Of a DNA stretch of 64,000 nucleotides, positions 41,493-50,531 are shown piece after piece. The notes under the pieces are model-generated. The model had not been told where the DNA came from. It did no database searches and saw nothing but the letters and a program-made list of their open reading frames with translations. The DNA is from Streptomyces mashuensis (GTDB taxonomy: Bacteria > Actinomycetota > Actinomycetes > Streptomycetales > Streptomycetaceae), in NCBI RefSeq assembly GCF_014654785.1, contig NZ_BNBD01000004.1:62001-126000 (forward strand). Reading direction: 5' to 3'. The position numbers and the translations under genes were made by a program. Position 1 is the stretch's first letter. Every line of letters starts with the position of its first letter.

Positions 41493-43375
41493 CCAGCGAG
41501 CACGACCGCACCGCCAGCACGGACGACCTGGCCCGCCGCCTTCTGCAGGACCACGGCGTCGACCCCGACAAGAAAGGCCCGTCCCAGGCATCGCAACTCG
41601 CCGCCCTGGCACGCGAGCGCTACGAGCTGTTCATGTCCGACGACGGCCGCCCCTACGGCATCACCGTCGACGGCCCCAACATCGCCCTGCCCCTCCGCGG
41701 GAAGGCCGGCCTGCGCTCGCAGCTCGCCCGCATCTTCGCCGACACCAACGACGGCACCGTCCCCTCCCAATCGGCTCTCGCCGACGCCATGACCGTCCTG
41801 GAAGGAGTCGCCGCCATGGCCGAGCCCCGCACACCCCACTTACGCGTCGCCCGGCACGACGACCGCATCATCGTCGACCTGGGCACCACCGACGGCCGCT
41901 GCATCGCCATCGGCCCCGACGGCTGGCAGCGCCTGCCCGCGTCCCCCGTCGTCTTCCGCCGTTCCGGCGCCATGAAGCCGCTCCCCGAACCCGTCCGGGA
42001 CGGCGACGGCCTGGCCCAGCTCCGGGGGCTGCTCAACACCACCGACGACGGCTTCCGCCTCCTGGCCGCCTGGCTCGTCGCCGCGTTCATCCCCGACCTG
42101 CCCCACCCGATCCTCGCCTTCCGCGGCGAGCAGGGCACCGGCAAGTCCAAGGGCGCCCAGATGGTCATCGGCATCATCGACCCCTCCGGCGCCCCGAAGC
42201 GCACCGCGCCGCGCGACCTGAAGTCGTGGGCCGTTCAGGCGTTCAACTCCTGGGGCATCTGCCTGGACAACGTCTCGATCATCCCCGCCTGGCTCTCCGA
42301 CGCCCTGTGCCGCGCGGTCACCGGCGACGGCATCGTCGACCGGGCCCTCTACACCGACGACGACGTCGTGGTCCTGGAGTTCCGGCGCGTCCTGGCGATG
42401 ACCACCATCGACGCCGGAGCCTTGGCCGGCGACCTGGCCGAACGGCTGCTGACCATCGAGCTGCAGCTCATCCCCGACCACAAGCGCCGCGAAGAGGCCG
42501 AACTCGACCGGGCGTACGCCGACGCCCACCCGGCCATCCTCGCCAGCCTCTTCGACCTCCTCGCCCAGGTCCTCAAGGCCCTGCCGGACGTCCAGCTCAC
42601 CGAACGCCCCCGCATGGCCGACTTCGCCCGCGTCCTGGCCGCCGTCGACCACGTCACCGGCTGGAACACCCTCGACTCCTACCGGGCCACGGCGGCCGAC
42701 GCGGTCGCCGACGTCCTCGACGGCGAACCGTTCGCCCAGGCCGTCGTCGACCTGGTCCGCGCCGCCGGCCCGGAGGGCATCACCGTCACGGCCGCCCAGC
42801 TGCTCGAATCGGTCACCACGCCGGAGAAGCTCCCGAAGAAGTGGCCGAAGGACCCGACCCGCGCTGCCGGCCACCTCAAGCGCCTTGCGCCGGCCCTGCG
42901 CACCGTAGGGATCAACGTCGACGACTCCAAGCGCCAGTCGAACGGCAACCGCTCTCGCCTCTACTGCCTCACATCGGCAGAGAACACCTGCAACACAGCA
43001 CCCGGAGCGCCCGCAGCACCCGAAACCCACACTGACCAGCAAGAACGTGCGGGCGCTGGCTCAGGCCCTAGCACCCGCACGAGCACCCGCAGCACCCGCG
43101 AGCACCCCACTCCCGCCACCACGCCGGGCGCTGCGGGTGCTGCACCGGGCGCTGCGCCGTCCACAGCACCCGCAAGGCACACCCCTCCCGACCTGGGCGA
43201 ACACCCCTCACCGGGTGCTGCGGGCGCTCCGGGCGCTGAAATGCAGCACCTCTCGGATGCCACCACCCCCGAACCCCGCCTGTGCACCGTCTGCGCCACC
43301 CCGCTCGCCGACCTCCTGATCGCCACCGGCGAGACCACGCACCCGTGCTGCGACCCGACCACCGGAGAGGAGTAG
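41489..43375 (+). CDS. Replicative helicase-like ATPase of the AICE (Prim-Pol partner)
   Basis: The protein has 628 residues. Walker A is LAFRGEQGTGKSKGAQMVIG (about residues 208-227), followed by WGICLDNVSIIPAWLSDALC (Walker B region) and FRRVLAMTTIDAGALAGDLA, consistent with phage/plasmid D5-like superfamily 3 helicases. The last 140 residues are a low-complexity Pro/Ala/Thr tail ending in a small Cys motif (CTVCATPLADL). It overlaps the Prim-Pol gene by 4 bases. Codon 118 is TTA (41840-41842), which would make replication depend on the bldA tRNA. Confidence 0.85.
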   Translation: MTSEHDRTASTDDLARRLLQDHGVDPDKKGPSQASQLAALARERYELFMSDDGRPYGITVDGPNIALPLRGKAGLRSQLARIFADTNDGTVPSQSALADAMTVLEGVAAMAEPRTPHLRVARHDDRIIVDLGTTDGRCIAIGPDGWQRLPASPVVFRRSGAMKPLPEPVRDGDGLAQLRGLLNTTDDGFRLLAAWLVAAFIPDLPHPILAFRGEQGTGKSKGAQMVIGIIDPSGAPKRTAPRDLKSWAVQAFNSWGICLDNVSIIPAWLSDALCRAVTGDGIVDRALYTDDDVVVLEFRRVLAMTTIDAGALAGDLAERLLTIELQLIPDHKRREEAELDRAYADAHPAILASLFDLLAQVLKALPDVQLTERPRMADFARVLAAVDHVTGWNTLDSYRATAADAVADVLDGEPFAQAVVDLVRAAGPEGITVTAAQLLESVTTPEKLPKKWPKDPTRAAGHLKRLAPALRTVGINVDDSKRQSNGNRSRLYCLTSAENTCNTAPGAPAAPETHTDQQERAGAGSGPSTRTSTRSTREHPTPATTPGAAGAAPGAAPSTAPARHTPPDLGEHPSPGAAGAPGAEMQHLSDATTPEPRLCTVCATPLADLLIATGETTHPCCDPTTGEE

Positions 43376-43379
43376 GCCC

Positions 43380-43580
43380 ATGTCCAGCCCCCGCCGCGAA
43401 CCTCACCTCAAGCTCGCCGACGTCCTGGAGGAGCTGGGCATGTCCCGCGCCGCTTTCTATCGCATGCGTGCCCGCGGGAAGGCCCCGAAGTGCATCAGGC
43501 TTCCCAACGGTCACCTGCGCTTCCGCCGGACCGACGTTGACCAGTGGCTCACCGGGCACGAAGAGGGGCCGGTTTGCTGA
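43380..43580 (+). CDS. xis: Excisionase (Xis), MerR-type HTH
   Basis: The protein has 66 residues from an ATG after GGAGAGGAG. It is a winged-helix excisionase: KLADVLEELGMSRAAFYRMR, KCIRLPNGHLRFRRTDVDQW. It lies directly before and overlaps the integrase gene, as in other AICEs. It should bend DNA at the att sites and direct the integrase toward excision. Confidence 0.92.
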   Translation: MSSPRREPHLKLADVLEELGMSRAAFYRMRARGKAPKCIRLPNGHLRFRRTDVDQWLTGHEEGPVC

Positions 43581-45043
43581 CTTACGACGTCGAGTTCTGG
43601 AGCATCCGTGAGCGGAAAGGGCGCCGGAAGCCATTCGAACTCCGATGGCGGACAGCCACCAAGTCGCACTCCAAGAGCTACCTCACCTTCGAACAGGCCG
43701 ACGGCCGACGAGCCGAGCTGCTGACCGCTCTGCGCAAGCGCCAACCGTTCGACATCGAGACCGGCCTGCCTGAGTCCGAGCTGATCGACGTCCAGATGCC
43801 GAGCTGGTACCAGCACGCGTGCGCGTACGCCCTGATGAAGTGGCCGAAGAGTTCGGCCAAGCACCGCGCCGGCATCGCCGAGTCGCTGTGCATCGTCACG
43901 CCGGTACTGGTCTCCTCCGACCGCGGTGCGCCTGCCGCGGCGCTGGCCCGGAAGGCGCTCCGGGACTGGGCGTTCCGCATGGTGCGGAACGAGCAGGGCA
44001 AGCTTCTCGCCCGGAAGGACGCGGAGACCCCTCCCGAGGAGGTCACCGCAACGCTGGCCTGGTTCACCCGGAACTCGCTCAAGGTGGACGAGGCCATGAG
44101 GCCCCGCAATCTCCGCCCCGCCCTGGACGCCTTGTCCGTGAAACTCGACGGCACAACGGCGGCGGACAACACGATCAGGCGTCGGCACAGCGTGCTCAGC
44201 AACGCCGTGCGGTACGCAATCGAACGGGAGCTGCTCACGGTCAACCCCCTGTCGAAAATCGACTGGGAGCCGCCCAAGACCGACGACGAGGTCGACTTCC
44301 GCTACGTACCCGACCAGCAGCTCTCACAGGAACTGATCGAAGCGGTGGGGCGCCTCGGACCGCGCGGCGAACACCTCAAGGTCTTTTTCGCCAGCATCTA
44401 CTACGCCCTCACGCGGCCGGGCGAGGCAGCAGCTCTGAAGGACACGGACTTCTACCTGCCCGATGAGCTGGAAGACGGCACGCAGCCATGGGGTGAGGTT
44501 CTCGTCTCCGAAAGTCATGCCGAAGTCGGTTCCGGCTGGACCGACGGCGGCAAGACGCACGACGAGCGCGGCCTGAAGCACAGGGCCCGGAACTCGGTCC
44601 GGTCGTCACCCATCCCGCCGGTGTTTGTGCGCATGGTGCGCGAACACATCAGGGGTCACGGCACCGCACCGGACGGCCGTCTTTTCTGGGCGGTGGGGGG
44701 CGGCCGGGTGACCTCCAACGAGTACTGCGGGCTCTGGAGCGACGCCCGGGAAATGGTCCTGGCGCCAGAAGACGCGGATACACCTCTCGCGGAGGTCCCG
44801 TACTCACTGCGCCACGCCGGAATCTCATTCCTGATCATGGCGGGCGCGAACCCTGTCGAGGTTGCCCGGCGTGCCGGGCACAGCGTGGCGGTGCTGTACC
44901 GCTTCTACGCGAAGATCCTCCGCGGCGCCCAGCAGGTCACCAATGCCCTCGTCGACCGCGCACTCGCGGAAGCCGGCGGACCACCCGGCCCGCCGCTGGC
45001 CCGCACGCCCTGGTCAACACCGGGATTCAGTGAGCCGGACTGA
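43574..45043 (+). CDS. int: Tyrosine site-specific integrase
   Basis: The protein has 489 residues from TTG 43574, which overlaps the xis stop and follows GAAGAGGGG. The catalytic domain shows box I Arg in YYALTRPGEAAALK, the box II region PYSLRHAGISFLIMAG (Tyr in the usual first His position, Arg and His kept), GHSVAVLYRFYAKIL with the nucleophilic Tyr, and probably a Lys in the beta-hairpin. It recombines the 64-bp att core in tRNA-Ser(UGA), 70 bases downstream. Length and layout match pSAM2/SLP1-type integrases. Confidence 0.95.
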   Translation: MLTYDVEFWSIRERKGRRKPFELRWRTATKSHSKSYLTFEQADGRRAELLTALRKRQPFDIETGLPESELIDVQMPSWYQHACAYALMKWPKSSAKHRAGIAESLCIVTPVLVSSDRGAPAAALARKALRDWAFRMVRNEQGKLLARKDAETPPEEVTATLAWFTRNSLKVDEAMRPRNLRPALDALSVKLDGTTAADNTIRRRHSVLSNAVRYAIERELLTVNPLSKIDWEPPKTDDEVDFRYVPDQQLSQELIEAVGRLGPRGEHLKVFFASIYYALTRPGEAAALKDTDFYLPDELEDGTQPWGEVLVSESHAEVGSGWTDGGKTHDERGLKHRARNSVRSSPIPPVFVRMVREHIRGHGTAPDGRLFWAVGGGRVTSNEYCGLWSDAREMVLAPEDADTPLAEVPYSLRHAGISFLIMAGANPVEVARRAGHSVAVLYRFYAKILRGAQQVTNALVDRALAEAGGPPGPPLARTPWSTPGFSEPD

Positions 45044-45060
45044 GACAGATCCAAAGCGGG

Positions 45061-45090
45061 AAGGGGTGCCGGAACCACCGGACACCCCTT
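45061..45090. terminator. Element-supplied terminator for integrase and tRNA-Ser
   Basis: AAGGGGTGCCGG (45061-45072) pairs with CCGGACACCCCTT (to 45090) with one bulged A and a 5-base loop. It lies 18 bases after the int stop and 24 bases from the tRNA 3' end. It therefore ends both transcripts and replaces the native tRNA terminator left behind at 28016-28045. Confidence 0.75.
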
Positions 45091-45113
45091 CTGAACAGCG
45101 CCTTCGCTGCGTG

Positions 45114-45177
45114 GGCGGAGGCTGAGGGATTTGAACCCTCGGTGACATCGCTGCCACGACGGTTTTCAAGACCGTTC
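45114..45177 (-). repeat. attR: 64-bp core inside the intact tRNA-Ser(UGA) gene
   Basis: The sequence is identical to attL (28072-28135). It contains the tRNA from the anticodon arm to the 3' end, so integration rebuilds a full tRNA at this side. Sequence identity stops one base before the repeat and right after base 45177. Confidence 0.95.
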
Positions 45178-45202
45178 CCTTAGGCCGCTCGGGCAAGCCT
45201 CC
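45116..45202 (-). tRNA. tRNA-Ser (anticodon UGA), AICE integration site
   Basis: The 87-nt class II tRNA starts GGAGGCTTGCCCGAGCGG. The anticodon arm is ACGGT-CTTGAAA-ACCGT, there is a long variable arm, and the T-arm is GAGGGTTCAAATCCCTC. The acceptor GGAGGCT pairs with AGCCTCC and the discriminator is G. CCA is not encoded. The 3' three quarters come from the element's att core. Confidence 0.95.
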
Positions 45203-45262
45203 CCGCGTCGCCTCGTCGGCGGCGCGGGGACAGACTACCGGGTGGGCGGGGCGGTGTGGCGG

Positions 45263-46744
45263 TCAGTTGTCGCCCCGGCGTTCGCCCAGGACGATGTCCG
45301 TCGTCGTCTGCTTGCCGTCGCGGGTGTAGGTGAGCGTGACCTTGTCGCCGGGGCGGTGCGTCCAGATCTCGCTGATCAGGGTCGGGCCGCTGTCGATCAG
45401 GGTGTCGTCCAGCTTCGTGATCACGTCGCCCGGCTTCAGGCCGGCCTTGTCGGCCGGGCCGCCCGCGGTCACCGACGGAGCGCCGTTGGTGCCCGACGGG
45501 GCGATCACCGCGCCGTTCGCCGCGTCCTTCATGTTCACCACCGCCCCGATCACCGGGTAGATGGGCGTACGGTCCCGGATCAGCTGCTCCGCGACCCGCT
45601 TCGCCTGGTTGATCGGGATGGCGAAGCCCAGGCCGATGCTGCCCGCCTGGCCCTGGCCGCCGAAGCCGCCGCCGTTGCCCGCCGACTGGATCGCCGAGTT
45701 CACGCCGATCACCGCGCCCTGCGCGTTCAGCAGCGGGCCGCCCGAGTTGCCCGGGTTGATCGACGCGTCCGTCTGCAGCGCGCTCATGTACGACGCCTGC
45801 CCGCCGCCGCCCCCGTCGCTGGACGCGACCGGCCGCTTCTTCGCGCTGACGATGCCCGTCGTGACCGTCCCCGACAGGCCGAACGGCGCGCCGATCGCGA
45901 CCGTCGCGTCGCCCACCGCCACCTTGCCGGAGTCGCCCAGCGGCAGCGGGTTCAGCTTCGCCCCCGCCGGGTCGCGCAGCTTGATCACCGCCACGTCGTA
46001 GCCCTGTGCCCGGCCCACCACCTCGGCCGCGTACTGCTTGCCGTCGGAGAACGTCACCGACAGCTTGCCGCTCTCCGCCGCCGACGCCACCACGTGGTTG
46101 TTGGTGAGGATGTGGCCCTGCTTGTCGTACACGAAGCCCGTGCCCGTGCCGCCCTCGCCGTTGCCGCTCTGCGCCTCGATCGTCACCACGCTCGGCAGCG
46201 CCTTGTTGGCGATGTCGGCGACCGAGCCGGGCACCCGGCTCTCCGTCTTCGGGTCGGCCGACGACGAGATCGTCGTCGAGCTCTCGCCGCTGCGCTCCGC
46301 GGCCCAGTAGCCCACGCCACCGCCCACACCGCCCGCGATCAGCGCCGCGGCGACCACCGCCGCCACCAGTCCGCCCACGCCCTTGCGGCGCGGCGGCGGC
46401 GCCATGGGCGGCACGCCCCACGGTCCCCCGCCCGCGTACGGCGGCACGCCGCCGGCGCCCCCACCGGTGGCGGCCGGCGGGGCGCCGTACCAGCCGGGGT
46501 TGGGGGGCTGGGGGCCTGCCGGCTGGGCCGGGGGCTGCTGTGCCTGGTGCTGCGCCGGGTCCTGCGGCGGTACGTTCCCGGCCTGCCCCGCGGTGTCCGC
46601 GGGGGTCTGCGCGGGTGCCTTGTCCAGCGACGGGCCCACCGCCGGTGCCTCCGGCGGGACCGGCGGCACCTGGGGAGACGTCGGAGACTCCGTCCGCGGC
46701 CCTGCCGCGGACGGAACGGCGGCGCCCTCGTTCTCGGTGCTCAC
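45263..46744 (-). CDS. HtrA/DegP-like membrane-anchored serine protease with PDZ domain
   Basis: The protein has 493 residues from GTG 46744. A 135-residue cytoplasmic region rich in Pro/Gln/Ala comes first, then one transmembrane helix (GVGGLVAAVVAAALIAGGVG). The trypsin-like domain shows GFVYDKQGHILTNNHVV (His), RAQGYDVAVIKLRD (Asp) and TDASINPGNSGGPLLNAQGA (Ser), so the triad is complete. A PDZ domain is C-terminal (GGPADKAGLKPGDVITKLDD). It should degrade or process misfolded proteins outside the membrane. Confidence 0.95.
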   Translation of the reverse strand: MSTENEGAAVPSAAGPRTESPTSPQVPPVPPEAPAVGPSLDKAPAQTPADTAGQAGNVPPQDPAQHQAQQPPAQPAGPQPPNPGWYGAPPAATGGGAGGVPPYAGGGPWGVPPMAPPPRRKGVGGLVAAVVAAALIAGGVGGGVGYWAAERSGESSTTISSSADPKTESRVPGSVADIANKALPSVVTIEAQSGNGEGGTGTGFVYDKQGHILTNNHVVASAAESGKLSVTFSDGKQYAAEVVGRAQGYDVAVIKLRDPAGAKLNPLPLGDSGKVAVGDATVAIGAPFGLSGTVTTGIVSAKKRPVASSDGGGGGQASYMSALQTDASINPGNSGGPLLNAQGAVIGVNSAIQSAGNGGGFGGQGQAGSIGLGFAIPINQAKRVAEQLIRDRTPIYPVIGAVVNMKDAANGAVIAPSGTNGAPSVTAGGPADKAGLKPGDVITKLDDTLIDSGPTLISEIWTHRPGDKVTLTYTRDGKQTTTDIVLGERRGDN

Positions 46745-46915
46745 AGTTGTCTCCTCAATCAGGTACACGTCATTCAGGTGGTCGCGGCGGGATCCGGCCA
46801 CGGCCGCGGCACTCTGCCGCCAGCCTTTCCCATGCCGCGTCAGACCGCCGTAAGCGGAGCCTGTGTCTGCCGGGGTTCCCGGGACAAACCCTGAAGACCC
46901 CGAAGAAAAGGCCCC

Positions 46916-47803
46916 ATGCGCGATTGTGCCAGCCGGTGGCACCATAACGCGGTGACCTACGCGCACCCGGCCGGGGACTTCCGCCCCGGACGTCACCACC
47001 TCGACGTCGTCGCCCACCGCGGCGCCTCCGAGGACGCCCCGGAGCACACCCTCGCCGCGTACCGGAAGGCGATCGAGGACGGGGCCGACGCGCTGGAGTG
47101 CGATGTGCGGCTCACCGCCGACGGACACCTGGTCTGCGTGCACGACCGGCGCGTGAACCGCACCTCCAACGGCCGCGGCGCCGTCTCCACGCTCGAGCTG
47201 GCCGACCTCGCCGCCCTCGACTTCGGCTCGTGGAAGGCACCGGCGGACGAGGCCGAGGCGCCCGACCGCGACCCGGACCGCGGCGCCCCCGACCACGACC
47301 GCACCTCCGTGCTCACCCTCGAACGGCTCCTGGAGCTCGTCTCCGACTCCGGCCGCCGCGTGGAACTCGCCATCGAGACCAAGCACCCCACCCGCTGGGC
47401 GGGCCGCGTCGAGGAACGGCTGCTCGTCCTCCTCCGCCGCTTCGGCCTCGCCGACCCGCCACCCGACGAGCCCTCGCCCGTACGGGTGATGAGCTTCTCG
47501 GCACGTTCGCTGCACCGGGTGCGGGCCGCGGCACCGGACCTGCCCACCGTGTACCTGATGCAGTTCCTCGGCCCGCGGTACCGCGACGGCCGGCTGCCGC
47601 CGGGCGTCGGCATCGCCGGGCCCGGCATCCGCGTCGTCCGCAACCACCCCGACTACGTCGCCCGCGCCCACCGGGCCGGGAACCGGGTGCACGTCTGGAC
47701 CGTGAACGAACCCGAGGACGTCGAACTGTGCGTCCGGCTCGGCGTCGACGCGATCATCACCAACCGCCCCAGGGCCGTCCTCACGCAACTCGGGCGCCGA
47801 TGA
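46916..47803 (+). CDS. Glycerophosphodiester phosphodiesterase
   Basis: The protein has 295 residues and a PLC-like TIM barrel. Motifs: LDVVAHRGASEDAPEHTLAA (catalytic HR and Glu), ADALECDVRLTADGHLVCVH with the metal-binding and catalytic residues ExD and H, VELAIETKHP, and VHVWTVNEPEDVELCVRLGV with GVDAIITNRP. It hydrolyses glycerophosphodiesters to glycerol-3-phosphate and an alcohol. No signal peptide is seen, so it is probably cytoplasmic. The ATG at 46916 has a weak AAAAGG; a GTG at 46952 is possible. Confidence 0.92.
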   Translation: MRDCASRWHHNAVTYAHPAGDFRPGRHHLDVVAHRGASEDAPEHTLAAYRKAIEDGADALECDVRLTADGHLVCVHDRRVNRTSNGRGAVSTLELADLAALDFGSWKAPADEAEAPDRDPDRGAPDHDRTSVLTLERLLELVSDSGRRVELAIETKHPTRWAGRVEERLLVLLRRFGLADPPPDEPSPVRVMSFSARSLHRVRAAAPDLPTVYLMQFLGPRYRDGRLPPGVGIAGPGIRVVRNHPDYVARAHRAGNRVHVWTVNEPEDVELCVRLGVDAIITNRPRAVLTQLGRR

Positions 47804-47948
47804 GACCGTGCACATGACAGGGCGTACACCGGCGCGTTCGGTACGTATTCGACCGGCGTGAGTGCCCCACCGCGTCGGGGTTGGCCGGTTTCCGGTCCAG
47901 GCCATTGGGGCATCCATCCCCTGACGTGGGGCAAAGGAGGTCTCGGGG

Positions 47949-48641
47949 GTGGCGTTGGTGGTGGCACAGGAGGTGCCCACGTCGTCGATCATGGCCGTAC
48001 CCCATGGTCCCGCCGGTGTGGGTGAGGCAAGACACCGGATGCGCGAGGATCTGCGCACCAGCGGGGTACCGGACGCCGTCATCGACGACGCCGTTCTGAT
48101 CCTTTCCGAGCTGCTCAGCAACGCCTACCGGCACGGGCGCCCGCTGAGCCGGGAGAGCGGCAACGGCAGCGGCAGCAGCAGCGGTAGTAACGGCAGCGGT
48201 GGCAGCAGCGACGGTGACGGCTACGGGTTCCGCGCCGCCTGGCGCGTGGACGAGCGCGGTCGGCTCACCGTCGAGGTCACCGACGGCGGCGGGCCCACCC
48301 GCCCCTTTCCGGCCACGCCCTCGGTCACCGCGCGTGGCGGCCGCGGACTGAACATCATCAGCGCGCTCTCCCAGGACTGGGGCGTACGGGACGGCTCCGG
48401 CGAGGTCACCGTGTGGGCCGCGCTCTGCGCGCACACCGGATTCGCTACGCGCGTCGATTCCGCGCCCCCCACCCGCGCCGGCGCCCGCCCGGGCCGCCAC
48501 CGGCCGACCGCACCGTCACCCGCCGTCCACGACCTGGACGAGCTGGACGACCTGGACGAACTGGACGGCCTGAGCACCTTCCATGGCCTCCCGGGCGTCC
48601 CGGGCCTCCGGGAGCTGCGGGACCTCGACGAGCCCGCCTGA
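47949..48641 (+). CDS. RsbW-like ATP-binding protein (anti-sigma/anti-anti-sigma network)
   Basis: The protein has 230 residues from a GTG after AAAGGAGG. GHKL ATPase motifs: N-box [16 protein letters not shown]1 [12 protein letters not shown], and G2 [14 protein letters not shown] Gly/Ser repeat ([18 protein letters not shown]) is inserted between N-box and G1, and the C terminus has repeated [12 protein letters not shown] acidic units, both unusual. Such single-domain kinases phosphorylate anti-sigma antagonists or bind sigma factors in streptomycetes. The partner is not adjacent. Confidence 0.88.
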   Translation: MALVVAQEVPTSSIMAVPHGPAGVGEARHRMREDLRTSGVPDAVIDDAVLILSELLSNAYRHGRPLSRESGNGSGSSSGSNGSGGSSDGDGYGFRAAWRVDERGRLTVEVTDGGGPTRPFPATPSVTARGGRGLNIISALSQDWGVRDGSGEVTVWAALCAHTGFATRVDSAPPTRAGARPGRHRPTAPSPAVHDLDELDDLDELDGLSTFHGLPGVPGLRELRDLDEPA

Positions 48642-48897
48642 CCGGTACGGGCCACCGAGCACACCGGCCGTACCGGCGTACGGCAGCCGGTCGTACCGGC
48701 GTACGGCGCCACGGCAGCGGCACCACGGCGGCACCCCGCCCGCCGCGCCGTTCACTCCCCCGCCCCGTCCCGCGTACTCCCTCCCGCGCAGCCCACGCGT
48801 CCCCGCCGCGCGGTGCCCGCGGGTGCCGCGGTGGCGGGCGCTAGGCTCGCGCCACGAACGAGCCGACCGAGCCGACCGAGCGGGAGACACGCACACC

Positions 48898-49866
48898 ATG
48901 GCCAAGAAGCGCCGCCCCCAGACCAAGGCCGCCACGCCGCAGCCCGGCGACGCGCCGATCCCCGTCGTCGGCGCCCGGGAGCCCTGCCCCTGCGGGTCGG
49001 GCCGGCGCTACAAGGCCTGCCACGGCCGCGCCGCCTCGCACGCCTCCGTCGAGCTGGTGCAGCGCCCGTTCGAGGGGCTGCCCGGCGAGGCCGACTGGGT
49101 CGCGCTGCGCGAGCTCGTGCCCGCCGCCACCGTCGAGCTGCACCTGAAGGACGGGCTGCCCGAGGGCGTTCCCTCCGTCACCCTCGCCACCGTGCTGCCG
49201 ATGGCCTGGCCCGCGCTGCGCCGCGACAGCGGCGCCGTGCTGCTCGGCCTGCAGAACGACACCCCCACCGGCGACCTCAGCCGCGATCTCGCCGACACGC
49301 TGCGCCGCGCCCTGACCGCCGAGCCGGGCACGCCGGTGACCGCCGGCCGGGCGGAAGCGGACGGTCCGCGTCTCCAGGACCTGCTCGACCCGGCCGGGCC
49401 CTTCGCGCCGGTGGTGCACACCGGCTTCGAGTTCTGGGTGGAGAACGCCGAGAACGCGGGCGCCGAGGTCGCCGCGTCGCTGGAGCGCGCCAACGCCGCC
49501 GCCATCCCGACCGTCCGGCTGTCGGGTGTCGACGCCGCGTACTGGTGCGAGACGCCGGAGAAGAACCACCTGCGCTGGGTGATGACGCACCCGGAGGAGC
49601 AGCTCCTCGACGCGCTCGCCCGGCTGCACGTCGCCGGCGCGTCCTCGCTCGGCGAGGGCACGCGCCTCGTCGGGTCGTTCCGCGCGCACGGGCTGACCGT
49701 CCCGGTGTGGGACCTGCCGAGCGGCATGACCGCCGAGGACGTGGAGAAGCCGGCGGCGGCCTTCGCCGAGCGGCTCACGGGGGCGCTCGCGGACTCCGCG
49801 CCGCTGTCGGCGGAGGAGCGGCGGGCGCGCAGCGGCCTCACCAGCCGCCAGGTGACCCTGAATTGA
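48898..49866 (+). CDS. SEC-C motif protein (DUF5926-like)
   Basis: The protein has 322 residues. The N terminus is basic ([15 protein letters not shown]) and carries a SEC-C zinc motif [15 protein letters not shown] (Cys, Cys, Cys, His). The remainder has no known catalytic motif and matches my memory of DUF5926 in actinobacteria ([60 protein letters not shown]). Its role is unknown, but SEC-C motifs occur in SecA and in proteins linked to ribosome or secretion quality control. A short gagccgacc repeat lies just upstream (48859-48881). Confidence 0.85.
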   Translation: MAKKRRPQTKAATPQPGDAPIPVVGAREPCPCGSGRRYKACHGRAASHASVELVQRPFEGLPGEADWVALRELVPAATVELHLKDGLPEGVPSVTLATVLPMAWPALRRDSGAVLLGLQNDTPTGDLSRDLADTLRRALTAEPGTPVTAGRAEADGPRLQDLLDPAGPFAPVVHTGFEFWVENAENAGAEVAASLERANAAAIPTVRLSGVDAAYWCETPEKNHLRWVMTHPEEQLLDALARLHVAGASSLGEGTRLVGSFRAHGLTVPVWDLPSGMTAEDVEKPAAAFAERLTGALADSAPLSAEERRARSGLTSRQVTLN

Positions 49867-50531
49867 TCCGGTCAAGAGCCGGTCAAGCGTTCAACTGATC
49901 ACCCGCTGATCGTTCAACCGGCCGGCCGGGGAACCGGCCACATGACCGGCCGGCCGGCCCGTCGGCCACGTCGGGTGATCGCGCCGTGCGGTGTCCGGGC
50001 GGGAGGGCCGGAGGTATTCGGCCACCCACCCGGGCCGCTTCTCCCTTCCGAAGGCGGACGGAAAGGGCGGCCGCGGGACGCCCACCGGGTAAACCCCGGG
50101 TCAAAGCGCGTGACTCCTGTCACAACTCCCGCCGCAGGCGAGGAAATCGGCGTCCGGAAATCCACGATCGAATTTGCGAACCGCCGATCTCTTGTTACCT
50201 TTTTAGGAGCCCGGTCGCTGGTGCATCCCCCGTCGCCAGCGACCGGGCGCTTCCATGTCCGGGGACGGCAGCCGCCCTTGCAGGGCCCCCGACCGGGCAA
50301 CCAGGAACCCCCTCCCGTACGCGCCCCGCGGCTCTCCGCGGCTCCCTACGGCTCTCCGCGTTTCCCCACGGCTCCCTGACCGCGGGCCTGCCCGCGCCCA
50401 CGCCCCCGGGCGCGCCCTCCGGCGCCCGTACGCACCGTGCGCCGGCGCCATGCCGGCCCGCGCCCGGCCACCCGGACAGGGCCGGCGCCGGTCGCTGGCG
50501 GTCGCCGGCGGGGCCGGTCAGCGGCTCGCGA
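49867..50531. other. 665-bp region without a convincing gene; possible structured RNA
   Basis: The first 150 bases hold many short inverted repeats built from ccggcc and gatc. At 50150-50206 the sequence becomes AT-rich (aatttgcg, cttgttaccttttta) and is followed by a perfect 13-bp hairpin (50209-50248). The rest is GC-rich with ctctccgcg and ctccctacgg repeats. No frame has start signals or sensible composition. Confidence 0.45.
50209..50248. ncRNA. Candidate structured RNA element (13-bp hairpin after AT-rich promoter-like stretch)
   Basis: GCCCGGTCGCTGG (50209-50221) pairs exactly with CCAGCGACCGGGC (50236-50248) around a 14-base loop. T-rich sequence (CCTTTTTAGGA) lies on the 5' side on the plus strand rather than the 3' side, so it does not look like a plus-strand terminator; on the minus strand the hairpin is followed by A-rich sequence. 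A small RNA or 5' leader structure is possible. Confidence 0.3.

Larger units (their letters stand above)
28072..45177. mobile_element. Actinomycete integrative and conjugative element (AICE), 17,042 bp, in tRNA-Ser(UGA)
   Basis: The element lies between perfect 64-bp direct repeats whose starts are 17,042 bases apart. It contains every AICE module: tyrosine integrase and excisionase next to attR, a Prim-Pol/helicase replication pair (RepPP type), a single FtsK-like translocase for double-stranded DNA transfer, Spd spread proteins, a GntR regulator, and a Nudix gene that recalls the pSAM2 immunity factor Pif. Gene order from attL is regulators, accessory and WhiB/Spd genes, transfer, replication, xis, int. 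Many genes overlap by 4 bases (ATGA or GTGA), giving one long rightward operon from about 31.4 to 45.0 kb. All core genes look intact, so it may be active. Confidence 0.95.

Noticed and set aside
49990..50250. A ydaO-type c-di-AMP riboswitch or similar known riboswitch
   Set aside because: The hairpin and AT-rich run do not show the conserved ydaO core motifs that I know, and no cell-wall hydrolase gene follows.
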